Below, piece after piece: positions 19,131 through 28,128 of a stretch of DNA of 28,128 nucleotides (the first letter of the stretch is position 1; each line of letters opens with the position of its first letter). The stretch covers positions 48,703 to 76,830 of the forward strand of contig NW_014578344.1 of assembly GCF_000485595.1 (NCBI RefSeq), given 5' to 3'. The notes under the pieces are model-generated. The model made no database searches and was not told the DNA's origin. It saw only the letters and a program-made list of their open reading frames with translations. Source of the DNA: Priapulus caudatus. Its lineage: Eukaryota > Priapulida > Priapulimorpha > Priapulimorphida > Priapulidae. Made by a program: the position numbers and the translations under genes.

Positions 19131-19408
19131 ACTTCTGCCTTTCTCCTCATCCTCGCAATCATGCCTCCTATAGTAAGTGAAATATACATAGATTTAATTA
19201 TAAAAAGACTCATTTGCTATTAAAAGCACTGGTTTTTTCATTTACGAAATGGCATTTTTTTCAAACGATAAATGTAGTAGTTGAAGCTGTAGCAAAAGCA
19301 AAGCGTACATAAGGTACATTCCTTACTCATCAAAAACCAGATCCACAAAGGAACCGAGCATCAGAGCAGCCAGCCACCAATGTTCCATACAACATCTACT
19401 GAGCATAA
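19131..19408 (+). other. Short single-copy stretch, no gene seen
   Basis: AT-rich, with poly-T runs. TTCAG at 19443-19447, inside the next open segment, could serve as an acceptor, and CTATAGTAAGTG near 19170 resembles a donor. No coding motif. Confidence 0.35.
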
Positions 19409-20107
19409 CAGCAAAGAGAGAGACAACACAAAATAAGGACAAGTTCAGAAAAAAACGTATACCAGTTGCTGGACCTCGTTGAGAGAGACTGTGTGGACAG
19501 TCGCCTTCTTCAGCATCTTTACGGGACTGTAGAGCAGTTGCTTGCACAATGCACAGCTGACTCTGGCAGCTCTCCTCAACAGCTAGTAGACGTCTCATGC
19601 CTCTCCGAGTCAAGTAAAATGGCACCAAATGCAAAGCTTCAACAACAACAAATATTCAGGACCTCAGCAAAATGTGGCGCTCCCATACAAAATATTATAA
19701 CAAGGCCATCTAAAATTCAAAAAGATCAACAGATAGCATCACTCATTCCATCTGAACCAACACATGAGAACACATTGTTTACATTAAGTGGGCCAATGGA
19801 TAGGGGACCTCACTGCATTCAGTCACCAGTCCAGTCAAAAGTCACTATCGAGGCACTAAGATATCAGATACAGGTATGGCATAAGAAGCCATCAAAGAAC
19901 AGGAAAGATTGGTTTCGGCACTCTGGAACGCCACAGGTGACTGACGTCACTGGCGTGCACAGTGTAAGCGAGGGGGCTAGGCGAGTGATGCAAGTTATCA
20001 CGCCTGGTTCTCCCCAGGCCGAAGCCATCTCTAGAACCGTTTCATCCACAGGAATATCTTCTTCTAAGGCAAACAGGAAAAAGACAGCAAGGGGTTGGAT
20101 GAGATAA
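19409..20107 (+). CDS. Long open exon-like segment, unknown protein C-terminus
   Basis: The frame is open from 19409 (just after TAA) to TGA? no: to the TAA-type stop region at 20105-20107, about 232 codons, the longest clean frame in this noisy window. The first ATG is at 19619 (162 residues), but upstream residues (NVYQLLDLVERDCVDSRLL, then LLAQCTADSG) look protein-like, so this is probably a terminal exon entered by splicing. The middle has a polyglutamine patch (KLQQQQIFRTSAK); the end is Ser/Lys/Arg-rich. A PNAK...Q..F...K pattern near the middle recalls the tails of SWIM-type, transposase-like proteins of arthropods; this is a weak resemblance only. It lies in single-copy DNA between copy A and the right arm. 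Confidence 0.42.
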   Translation, partial: QQRERQHKIRTSSEKNVYQLLDLVERDCVDSRLLQHLYGTVEQLLAQCTADSGSSPQQLVDVSCLSESSKMAPNAKLQQQQIFRTSAKCGAPIQNIITRPSKIQKDQQIASLIPSEPTHENTLFTLSGPMDRGPHCIQSPVQSKVTIEALRYQIQVWHKKPSKNRKDWFRHSGTPQVTDVTGVHSVSEGARRVMQVITPGSPQAEAISRTVSSTGISSSKANRKKTARGWMR

Positions 20108-20239
20108 GATAGAGACATAAGAACATGGGCATTTGCCAAGGGAGATATGGGTAAGCAGAAGTTGTTTTAGTAATTGGTTGAGAAATGTTTAAAGGCATAA
20201 TTCGACCATCGATTATGCAAAGTTGACGAATGCTACAAT

Positions 20240-21080
20240 AAGCACCTTTTCTTCAATAGGTGTCAGATCTGGCAGATCAGCATATAGCAACAGCGTCCTC
20301 TACGGCAGCACCTTTGAGGAGCTCCATGGTGGGCCTCCTCTACAGTCTTCCTCCTCGATAGTATCTACAGCCCCCTCAAACATTTGTCTGACTAATATTA
20401 TCGACATGAATAAATTTAGTGTGCTTTTGTCCACAACCAGGAACCGAGCAAACAGACGGTTTTCTACATTTATCAACAAAATGATTCGATAGTAAACAAT
20501 TTTCATATAATTTGTATCTCCTCCCGAGTTGTAGGCGTTCTTGTGGTCGCATATCCAAGACCTGGCAATAGAAAAGACGATGGTCTGCCCCCACACAGCA
20601 CACATAAACGTCTTTTCATCAAGTTTAATGACATTTCTCTTGTCTCTGGCTCAGCGATGGTCATGTACGACGGGGAAACCATCTGGCTCTTTGATGTTTC
20701 GGGGTATACCTGCGAGTTCATTGCTCCCGTGGTACCTTGTCCACACCATGGATCAGCGACTTCATCTGCAACATGCCTCGTGAAGGCAACAAGGTCATTG
20801 AAGTCAGGATAGAAGTCGCATGCCAGTTTCTTGTCGCGTGCATGTTTTCTCCATCGGGTGTTAATGTATGGCGGCAATCAGGCCACAATGTCTATCAAAC
20901 ATTGTTGAGTGTTCGCTTCTTGTAGTTGTTCGAGCGTTTCCCACGCACTCTCTAATGTATCAGCTTGTTGAACAATCTCGTTTGGTGCATTGACGTCGGC
21001 CGTCTCATAACCGTTTTATGACGTGTTCTGTGATAAGGTGTTTGTCACCGAATCACCTCTGTAATATGCTCCTGGCCTTT
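20240..21080 (-). pseudogene. gag: BEL/Pao gag, frameshifted (right arm, better copy)
   Basis: The minus strand gives the clearest BEL/Pao signature in the window. A 124-codon frame from 20877 starts LPPYINTRWRKHARDKKL and has FYPDFNDLVAF and VADEVADPWCG. A following frame (20603-20376) holds NCLLSNHFVDKC, then C-x4-C and KHTKFIHVDN, the second half of the family knuckle; the first half (LCVLCGG, DMRPQERLQL) sits just upstream in shifted frames. Gag ends abruptly at the arm boundary with no protease. Frameshifts lie at different places from those in the left arm, as expected for independent decay or read error. Confidence 0.8.
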
Positions 21081-21825
21081 TTATATCCCCTCTCACCAAC
21101 TATCGGGCGCGTCCGTTGATGGTGAGCTTAGCTGCACCTGTGGTGCAGTGATTACTCAACACATTCGCATAAAAAATAAAGCGACAACTAGTCAACCCTA
21201 CATCTGTTATGTTGGCGAAAAGTCATCGCGTGAGTCAAGTCACCCTGATGTTCCCAAGGTTTCCATCAATGAAGCTTGCGGTCACCGAAGCGACGACGAA
21301 TCAGTGTGTCCGGGATCGCGAGTAATGTAAGTATGAAATGGAAACATGCATGTTAGTAAGACATGCATGCCGCAGTGCAAAGTGATTGTAACGTAGACAA
21401 CATGGTTTGTTGAATGTCTGGTGCAATTTCGATTTACATGTACCTAACGTCAGTGTGTCTATTTCGCAGATCATTGTAATGCAGGCGTTTGCGGGAACTC
21501 GCAGTTAAACACAGCAGCGAGCGCAATTTAATCTCTGATATTGCCGGCAGCCGATGTTGCAAGCAGGTAATGTTCTACATTACAAGCATGTAGATGTTTG
21601 TCGCTTTAGTATGTTTGCTGAATCCTGATATGTAATTGAGAAAGACTGTGTGTGTCATAGCCATAGTGAACGTATACATGAAAGGAAGTCTGAATGATTG
21701 TCACAAAGAAATGTATGAACTTCGCGTTCTCTTGATAGTTATTTGTATGAATTACAGGTGTGGTGTAGCGTGACTAATATGGCTATGGATGTATATGTAA
21801 TTGTTCAAATGGTTTTTGTAGGGAA

Positions 21826-21904
21826 ATGGCTGAAGATGAGCAATCCATGGAGTAAGGCAACGGCACGACGAGCACGGAAACGCCTAGTTGTAGTCACGGC
21901 ACTT
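21826..21904 (+). CDS. Candidate first coding exon beside the MITE (right arm)
   Basis: Counterpart of 5439-5504. ATG 21826 follows TTTTTGTAGGGAA; nine codons match (MAEDEQSME), then the frame meets TAA at 21853. A neighbouring frame continues with KATARRARKRLVVVTAL to the foldback element at 21905. Comparing copies suggests one extra base here. Unknown protein. Confidence 0.28.
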
Positions 21905-22398
21905 AAGCGGGGGACACATTTATACACACGTCCGCAGCGATTGTAAAATCACAGCGAAATTCGCATGGTGTCCGCTGAAGCGCGGGCGAATTTCATCCGC
22001 ACCGAAATTCGCAGCGATCAAACATGTTTGATATTTTCGTTGCGGACATGCGGACGTGCGAATATAGACTGGTACCCGTCCCATCTTACCTTCTAGGCGT
22101 ATATCGAGCTTGCGAGAAGGGACGGGTACTAGACTAGTGCGAATAATGGCCGATTGTTATAATGCAGCAAATCACTGATCAGTATGCTAATTACGTGACC
22201 ACATGACTGTTGGAGCCATGGTGGAGCCTTGTGGCGCCAATAGATTGCGCGAGTGTGTACGCTGCGGACGTGCGAATAAATTCGCATGGTGTGTCCGCTG
22301 AATTATTGCATGCGGGTGTGAATATTTTCGCCGCGATTTTCGCTGCGGATATGATCACCGCGGACGTCCGAATAATTCGCATGATGTGTCCCAGGCTT
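21905..22398 (-). mobile_element. Foldback/MITE-like element, right-arm copy
   Basis: Inverted counterpart of 4937-5427 with the same ends (AAGCGGGGGACACAT at 21905, ATGTGTCCCAGGCTT at 22398), the same 16-bp palindrome (22017-22032) and the same GGTACCCGTCC inverted pair (about 22071-22130). Confidence 0.7.
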
Positions 22399-23114
22399 TA
22401 GTCTAGCATTTTTTTCATAAATATTACAACACTTAGTGAGTAGATAACACTTATATATAATGAAGAGCAAATTGGAGTAGTATTGCATAATTAAGAAATG
22501 TGACTGCAACTGTGTGTTTTATGTACGTAATGTTATTGTATCATTGAATATGGTTTGATGGTATCTTGTAATAAATCGACACAAATGTTATCGATATCTG
22601 TGTTGAAATTTCGTTATATGTAGTTATTATTTTCTAGAACGTCCTATATAGGTCACCTATAGACAGGTGCACACGTTGCTACACACATTAGCGAGCGAAG
22701 TACTAGCAGTCAAATAATCTGAAATACTGCATACATTGCATATGCGATGCGCATCGATCTCTTACAAGCCAGATGTATGTTAAAAAACGTGTAAGATTGT
22801 TTCTCAATATTTTAACGGAAGTTTTACTTAAAGTGTAATGTTCTACATTAAAAGCAAATGGTTTCCATTGAAAAAAGAGAATATGCAAAAGAGTGAACGC
22901 ATGTTAAAATTTTATTATAATGTCACTCTATTACGAACTAATGAAATAACTGACTGACGTAGAAACAGTAGAGATGTGACTACATTACATCCTAATTCCT
23001 CGATGTCAATATGATTGCCGGGGCTTCCCGTGTATTGAATAACATTGAAAAAGGAATAGTGCCAGCATGCGAAAAATTATTATGATTGGCTGTAGGAGGT
23101 AGTAAGTGATACGA
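22399..23114 (-). other. AT-rich arm sequence, no gene seen
   Basis: Mirror of 4235-4936. Short frames only (for example 22703-22888), not conserved with the left copy. Confidence 0.5.
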
Positions 23115-23298
23115 TTATGAGCAATTAATCCTCTTCCAGTCGTTTACAAAGCTCCTCCAGTTCCTGACATTACTGCATGGGCGATCTATGATGTCGTCCA
23201 GGTCTTCCACCACACTTCCCATACTAGGTAGCATTCTCTTCTGCAGGACCATCATTTTCGACTGGATCTCCATTAGGGAATTCATCTTCATCATGACA
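23115..23298 (-). CDS. Candidate terminal exon, unknown gene (right arm, intact frames)
   Basis: It follows the acceptor-like TTTCTGATTAG (minus, ending 23299). The frame from the ATG at 23294 runs 59 codons to TAA at 23117-23115; it is Met-rich at the start (coiled-coil-like, SLMEIQSKMMVLQKRML) and then has VVEDLDDIIDRP. The alternative frame starting at 23298 gives CHDEDEFPNGDPVENDGPA and stops at 23224; it is in phase with the upstream exon candidate. Both are open in this copy and broken in the left one. I cannot decide between them or name a family. Confidence 0.33.
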
Positions 23299-23574
23299 CT
23301 AATCAGAAAGTCTGTTTATGAGGATATTTTTTGAACTTATATTGTAGACTGAATTATTAGAAACATAATTGCATGCATACCAAACAAAATGAAATTTAGT
23401 GTTGCTATTTTGGGGTAACAATCACGTAAGACACTAAGACATAGCAAAATTATATTTTGCATATATAATACTATTATAACTTTCCACCAGTTTTATATTG
23501 AACAGCGTTAACAGGGCACTTATAACAAGAACATAAACCTTTTACATTAACCACATCGTAAATGATAAGCTTAC

Positions 23575-23681
23575 TATGTTTTGTGTTTTGCTTAACTGTT
23601 TTGCCTTTCTGGCACTCTTTTGGCTACAAACAGGAGTTTACTCACGGCTGCTAGACGGAATGCAGAGTGGTGTTGTAGCAG
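23575..23681 (-). CDS. Candidate internal exon (right arm, frame broken)
   Basis: Mirror of 3669-3772. Acceptor TTTCTTTTGTAG and donor GTAAGC are kept. Length is 107 against 104 bp, and indels interrupt the Ser/Lys-rich frame, although the stretch coding KSARKAKQLSKTQNI is still visible. Confidence 0.3.
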
Positions 23682-24868
23682 CTACAAAAGAAACTAGGAA
23701 AACAAGAAATGAAATATCAGTTCATAAACGAAAATGATATAATATTGAAGTGTATAATTTACAAGAAAACATATTGTAATCGTTTGCATCCAAGGTACTG
23801 ATGTGAATTTGAACAAATACAGTATAATCCATATATTTGCAAATACATCCTTATGCATTGACCAACGGGTCCCTATACTATCAGTTGGTAGGTTTGGGGT
23901 CTTCCCAGCTATGGATTTCCATGAATGCATAACTACTTATCTGCACTAACTACACATACTACACCTTTTTTTATCATGTGTGACATGGCTTAGCAGTGTG
24001 GTCTTGGGCGGAGCACAAAATTAAGTTTGTAACATATTTCTACATTTACCTGTTTACATTTGAAATAACAAGAACCAACTGAAGCAAAAAAGCCTGAATG
24101 GGCTTCTATTTCTGGGTGGCGATATCAGTGATGGTTTCCTGCTTGTCTGACCTGCATGGTCCAGCATGTTCTGTCCTGCTTGTTTCTGCCTGCCTCTTCC
24201 TGCCTGCTGCCTGCTATGCTTGCTTTGATATAGATGCGTGATTGTTATTGTTATTCTTTTGGATTAGTGTCGATTATGTTCCTCGCGATGATCGTGTGTG
24301 CGTCGCTCATTGACGTTCGGTGTTGGAAGTATGACGTCACCTGACGTACGATATCAAGCGATACAAGATCGCTGATATCCCTGATCACTTCCCAAATGAT
24401 ACGCTGCACGCGATGGCTCGTGATCGTGTGGTTAATGTTCTAGTACCTTGCGTTGTGTATCGCGGAAAGCCTTGTGCGGGGTACGTGAGAGAATGCGACG
24501 AGTAACGATCGGTATCACAATATATGCGAACACGTACTTTATCCATTCCCTTGCGTGATTCCCGTAAATTGTGTAATGTCGCAATAACCGTTCCGGTCGT
24601 TACCACCGGTCTAATATTCGATCACTGGATTGTGACTTCGACTAAACCGCCACGTGGTGCGAACGAGGAAGCCATAGATTCGACAAAATGAGATGAATTA
24701 CTTTATGCATCGGCCATCCAACCAACACGTTTAATCAAAGAAGAAACATCAGACCAATACACTTACATAGGTGCGCGGATCGGCTCTGTAATATAGTTAG
24801 ACTCGTAACACCATAGAACGTGACACAGTAAGGAGCCGGCTTAAGGCACGGCCAAGATGAGTACATCA

Positions 24869-24910
24869 CACAGAGAGAGATAGAGAGAGGAAGAGAGAAG
24901 GAGAGAGAGT

Positions 24911-24952
<42 letters not shown>

Positions 24953-24961
24953 GAGAGAGAA
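24869..24961 (+). repeat. (GA)n microsatellite
   Basis: Mirror of the (CT)n at 2361-2500 and about 45 bp shorter, which is ordinary microsatellite length change. Confidence 0.95.
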
Positions 24962-24982
24962 GGGCGATAGAACCAGCAATCT

Positions 24983-25056
24983 CTTTATATACGACTCGGC
25001 TCAGTTACTCCTGATTGGTCAAGCGGTGGATTGAGATAGCATTACTGTGCAATTGG
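24983..25056 (-). promoter_or_regulatory. Promoter-like CCAAT/TATA block (right arm)
   Basis: Minus-strand CCAAT at 25056-25052 and 25017-25013, TATATAAAG near 24991-24983, then the GA/CT tract. Same order and spacing as 2266-2343. Confidence 0.35.
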
Positions 25057-25378
25057 TTAAAATAAAGCACGATTAGCCACTGATTGGAAGGACAGCTGTG
25101 GCTTGACAATACTCCGCGTTCGCGCACGCTCCGCAGAATTACGCGCCACGCAATATCCTGCTCAGTGCAAGGGCTATGTCCGCGAGTGACATGCTATCCT
25201 CGAACATATATATAACATATATATAAATATATACCGGTACATATACATATATTTATATAATTTTATTATTTTATTTTATTTCAAAATACCAAACAACGAC
25301 AGCTATATAATTGTGTAACACTAATTATCAATCATGAATAATAAAAATACCATAGCATCTCCATACATAAACGGTCGC

Positions 25379-25543
25379 GCGAACACACACAGACACACAC
25401 ATCCACGCACACGCCAACGCACACGCACACGCACACGCACACGCACACGCACACGCACACGCAACGCACACGCACACGCACACGCACACGCACATGCCGC
25501 ACACACAACACACACCACAACACACACACACACACACGTGTGG
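25379..25543 (+). repeat. CA/CG-rich microsatellite
   Basis: ACGCAC and ACACAC units, mirrored at 1807-1949. It is followed by GTATG and TATA repeats (25555-25585) that join the right arm to copy A'. Confidence 0.9.
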
Positions 25544-25555
25544 TGTGGCAAAATG

Positions 25556-26960
25556 TATGTATGTATATATATATATTATAATATATATCAGGTGTTAACT
25601 AAAACAAATTTGTATTACATATATACATATATACATCCATTATTATCTCGTGACGCCGTCTCGCCATATGGAACATCGTCGTCGACGTAACGCCTCCTGC
25701 ATCATGTGCCTGAAATGAATAGACTGGTTTAACTCACTATGTATATTTTGCTCATAATATTACGATAATGATATCATAATATAAATAATGAAATAATGTT
25801 CATCTGTAGCACACCACAAAAATCAGATACGGCTAAGCGTTGCCTTAATGTCTTTTGGGTTCATTCTTGGTTAAACTAAAATGGGACCATACAATTTATC
25901 ACCGTTCCTATGATCGATGGCGGATGGATTACACATATGCTGCTTTGAGTTCTGCTTGATGTCCAATGTGCAGCCATTTTAGGCAATCCCACACTCAGAA
26001 ATTAAGTTGTATTATAATACAGAACAGTCTTTTCCATTTCCCAGATCACAATCTCATTATATTCCCATTTCCCCTGTATTTCTCCAGTTTTTTTAGATAC
26101 AGGGAAGGGTGCGCAATCAGTTCCCCTCAGAACAATAAGTAATAAGTATACAACACAACTTTTTACGTAATTCAACAAAACGCGTATTTTAGTTATGGAT
26201 TAGCGGATTGACATAACAATTAAATACTTACATGGTACGCTTCTATCGCTGTTGCTTCCTGTCTTCACGGTTCAACAGTTCAGCGCGCTATGGTGCAAAC
26301 ATCCAATAACATCCAACCAGCGCAAATGATCAAATTTTCCGGTGATATAATGTAAGTTCCTGAATCCTTGAACTGAGCTCCGCAGAGCTGTAGTGTTCTC
26401 CGGTATTGTGGTCACTCAGTACGATTAATGTCGCCTATGTAAGTGAGAGAAAGTGTTCTACATGTCCTCGGCTCACTACACTCTTCACAGTTGGGCTATC
26501 CTGCTTGTCCAATTATGTGGAGATATTTATTTTAGGCCCACGTATCCCGTTCTTAGTTGGGCTATTTTGGAGTAGAAGGCGATGGTTCTGTAGTTGATCA
26601 GCGCATGCGTACTGCCCAAGAGGTTTCAAGCTGTGAAGGCGTCTGCTGCTGCCGATACATCCACTGTCTCTGCCACTGCCTTTGACAGAGCCCCTGACGC
26701 GCCCCTCTAACGTCCCCTTGGGAGGTCGGTCCCTCATTCTCCATGCAGCAAGCTGTTTACTAGCTTGTTTTGGCCAACTTATAGCAATCTCATTGCCAAG
26801 CGAGGTAGTGTGTCCAGGAGTCCAGGATATGCTAATTGATGTCCAGTGATTCCAGATAGCACATTCGACTTTTACATCTGGAAATATGTGTCCAAAAACT
26901 GTTGAAATAAACATGCACTTTTAATAAATGATGAAGTCACAAATACATTGACCTACTGTA
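25556..26960 (-). mobile_element. LINE 3' end with RNase H domain, copy A'
   Basis: Minus-strand LINE tail, 3' untranslated sequence and ORF2 C-terminus as in copy A. The (TA)n tail at about 25556-25585 abuts the right arm's outer end. Confidence 0.65.
26240..26914 (-). pseudogene. LINE ORF2 C-terminus (copy A')
   Basis: A 133-codon frame from 26914 contains ISISWTPGHTTSLGNEIA (RNase H end) and a KQASKQLAAWRMRDRPPKG stretch. Frameshifts differ from those of copy A: the GRRLHSLKP motif and the Cys-containing tail fall in other frames. The domain order matches copy A, and the combined evidence of both copies supports the RNase H assignment. Confidence 0.75.
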
Positions 26961-27153
26961 CATTTATCTTTATTGAAACCAAACATTTCGTTTAACACCG
27001 GCTATTCATATGGCAAAAGAAATGGTAAAAATACTAGTAATTAATATTTATGGCAAATTGTAACACTAACACACCGTAACAATCTTATATGTTAATTCTC
27101 AGTGAATGCAAACAAATCATACAGTAGCGTCCGACCACACCAGTACTTGTTTT

Positions 27154-27262
27154 GTGGCGTGCGTGGTGTGTGCGTGCGTGCTCGGTGTGTGTGTGTGTGT
27201 GTGTGGGTGTGTTGTGTGTGTGTGGTGTGTGTGTGTGCGCGCGCGGGCGCGGGTGCGTGCGT
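27154..27262 (+). repeat. TG/CG microsatellite (copy A')
   Basis: A longer version of 18196-18262 with (GT)n and CGCGCGGGCGCG at the end. Confidence 0.9.
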
Positions 27263-27821
27263 ATACAGCAATGTTATCATTTATGCTCCACTTAGTTTTC
27301 TTCCACACATCATTTAGATTCTCAGCAGTTGTCGTTTCTCTAGCATGTGGTCATACCATTTTTTCTTCAAGTAGAGAAGAATCACGGGACCAGGATCCTC
27401 TAATAAGTTTCTGTCTCGTCCCCACCTCTACTTTGCACAGTCTCTGCATCAAGCTTCTAAACTTTGTTATAGCAATGGTCAGGAGTAGCAGGTCGCCTTG
27501 ATGTTTTACCACACTATAAAAGCCATAAGAAATTCATTATAACACACATGTTTTACCTTCTTCCAGGGTGCAAAATTAAGGGAGTCCTGATTTACGCTAA
27601 CAGATTTACTGTCAGACTCCCTGATTTGACATGCAGGAGTCCCGTGTCACCTTTTTGAAAATTCTGCATAAGCTGACAGTTCGTTCCGGAGCATGCCTGC
27701 AGAATTACGTATTTTTCATCAAATGTCTAAAAGAAAATTGGCCAGACGTGCAAACTGCATGAATTCTTCAAAATAATCACATGTGTTATTGTTAATATCT
27801 TTAATTTGAATTAGTCTGCAA

Positions 27822-27899
27822 GACTCCCTCATTTTGCTGCGGACTGCCTCATTTTGCTGCGGACTCCCCCATTTTGCTGCGGACTCTCTCTTTTGAGGG
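27822..27899 (+). repeat. Four tandem 20-bp GACTCC units (copy A')
   Basis: Counterpart of 18824-18903 with one base lost in the last unit. Confidence 0.88.
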
Positions 27900-28128
27900 T
27901 ACGGAGTCCAACGTTCAAAACGTAAGTCTACACCTGTAATCTTCCAATTTTTCGAATTCAATTATCCTCAAGTGTAAACAGCTTTAACGGATTTGAAGCG
28001 TTTAGCTTTGTTGAAATCGCAAAGGAAATCAAACTTCTCTTGTATCGCACGCCTTCTTAACCTGTGCCCACTGTTCACTTTATTGTAGAGGCCGTTTTTT
28101 CTCGCCAAGTGAATAATGCACACTTGTC

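Larger units (their letters stand above)
20240..25565 (-). repeat. Right arm of 5.3-kb inverted repeat
   Basis: Inverted counterpart of 1783-7112. The inner end is at TAAGCACCTTTTC (20240); the outer end is at the ACAT-type microsatellite near 25565, directly followed by the (TA)n tail of the copy A' LINE. Gag, MITE, exon-like segments, promoter-like block and microsatellites all occur in mirrored order. This copy keeps better reading frames in the gag knuckle and the terminal exon than the left arm. Confidence 0.93.
25586..28128 (+). repeat. Direct repeat copy A' (runs off the window)
   Basis: Same orientation as 16619-19130. It begins at the LINE tail (ATCAGGTGTTAA) right after the inverted-repeat arm and continues to the last base, where homology to about 19130 is still present (TTCTCGCCA at about 28100). 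Confidence 0.93.

Noticed and set aside
1783-25565. Terminal repeats of a giant self-synthesising transposon (Polinton/Maverick type)
   Set aside because: No protein-primed DNA polymerase, ATPase, protease or retroviral-type integrase is visible in the spacer, and the arms hold other elements; a segmental inversion-duplication fits better.
1783-25565. Missed-adapter hairpin read artefact
   Set aside because: Such artefacts give back-to-back palindromes with little spacer; here a 13.1-kb unrelated spacer separates the arms and the flanks differ. Other assembly artefacts remain possible.
25334-25690. 118-codon frame rich in His/Thr/Arg
   Set aside because: Translation of the CA/CG microsatellite.
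1-28128. tRNA or rRNA genes
   Set aside because: I saw no A-box/B-box pair with a cloverleaf and no rRNA-like conserved block; a tRNA scan would settle it.

Overview
This window is repeat-dominated nuclear DNA of an invertebrate animal. The evidence is Ty3/gypsy and BEL/Pao LTR retrotransposon remains, an RNase H-bearing non-LTR retrotransposon (LINE), many long microsatellites, split GT-AG exons and no dense operon-like coding. An arthropod is my best guess, with a tick or other chelicerate plausible, but nothing here proves it. Related copies inside the window differ mostly by 1-base insertions and deletions, and most reading frames are broken. I read this as a mixture of real decay and residual long-read error.

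Layout. 1-1791: the 5' part of a Ty3/gypsy element on the minus strand (LTR, leader, gag with one stop). 1783-7112: left arm of a very large inverted repeat. It carries microsatellites, a promoter-like block, small exon-like segments, a foldback MITE and, at its inner end, a BEL/Pao gag. 7113-7434: continuation of an open frame rich in Ser-Ser-Gln. 7411-10705: a second Ty3/gypsy element, plus strand, with LTR, gag zinc-knuckle, protease, reverse transcriptase and RNase H remnants, cut off by a 25-N gap at 10706-10730. 10731-12690: no clear gene. 12690-13850: a satellite that is almost purely alternating pyrimidine-purine. 14607-14961: two spliced exons (minus) ending in a BESS-like tail. 15960-16560: a decayed tandem array of about 62-bp units. 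16583-19130: copy A of a 2.5-kb direct repeat holding a LINE ORF2 3' end. 19409-20107: a 232-codon open segment. 20240-25565: right arm of the inverted repeat. 25570-28128: copy A' of the direct repeat, running off the window.

The genes do not form a pathway. What ties the window together is nested structural history: two 5.3-kb arms face each other across a 13.1-kb spacer, a LINE-bearing segment is repeated in direct orientation about 9 kb apart around the right arm, and mobile elements mark several breakpoints. The non-repeat coding candidates are the BESS-like gene (14607-14961), the 232-codon segment (19409-20107) and a few short exon-like stretches present in both arms. I found no convincing new enzymatic or defence system. 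The most unusual items are the inverted-repeat architecture and the alternating pyrimidine-purine satellite.
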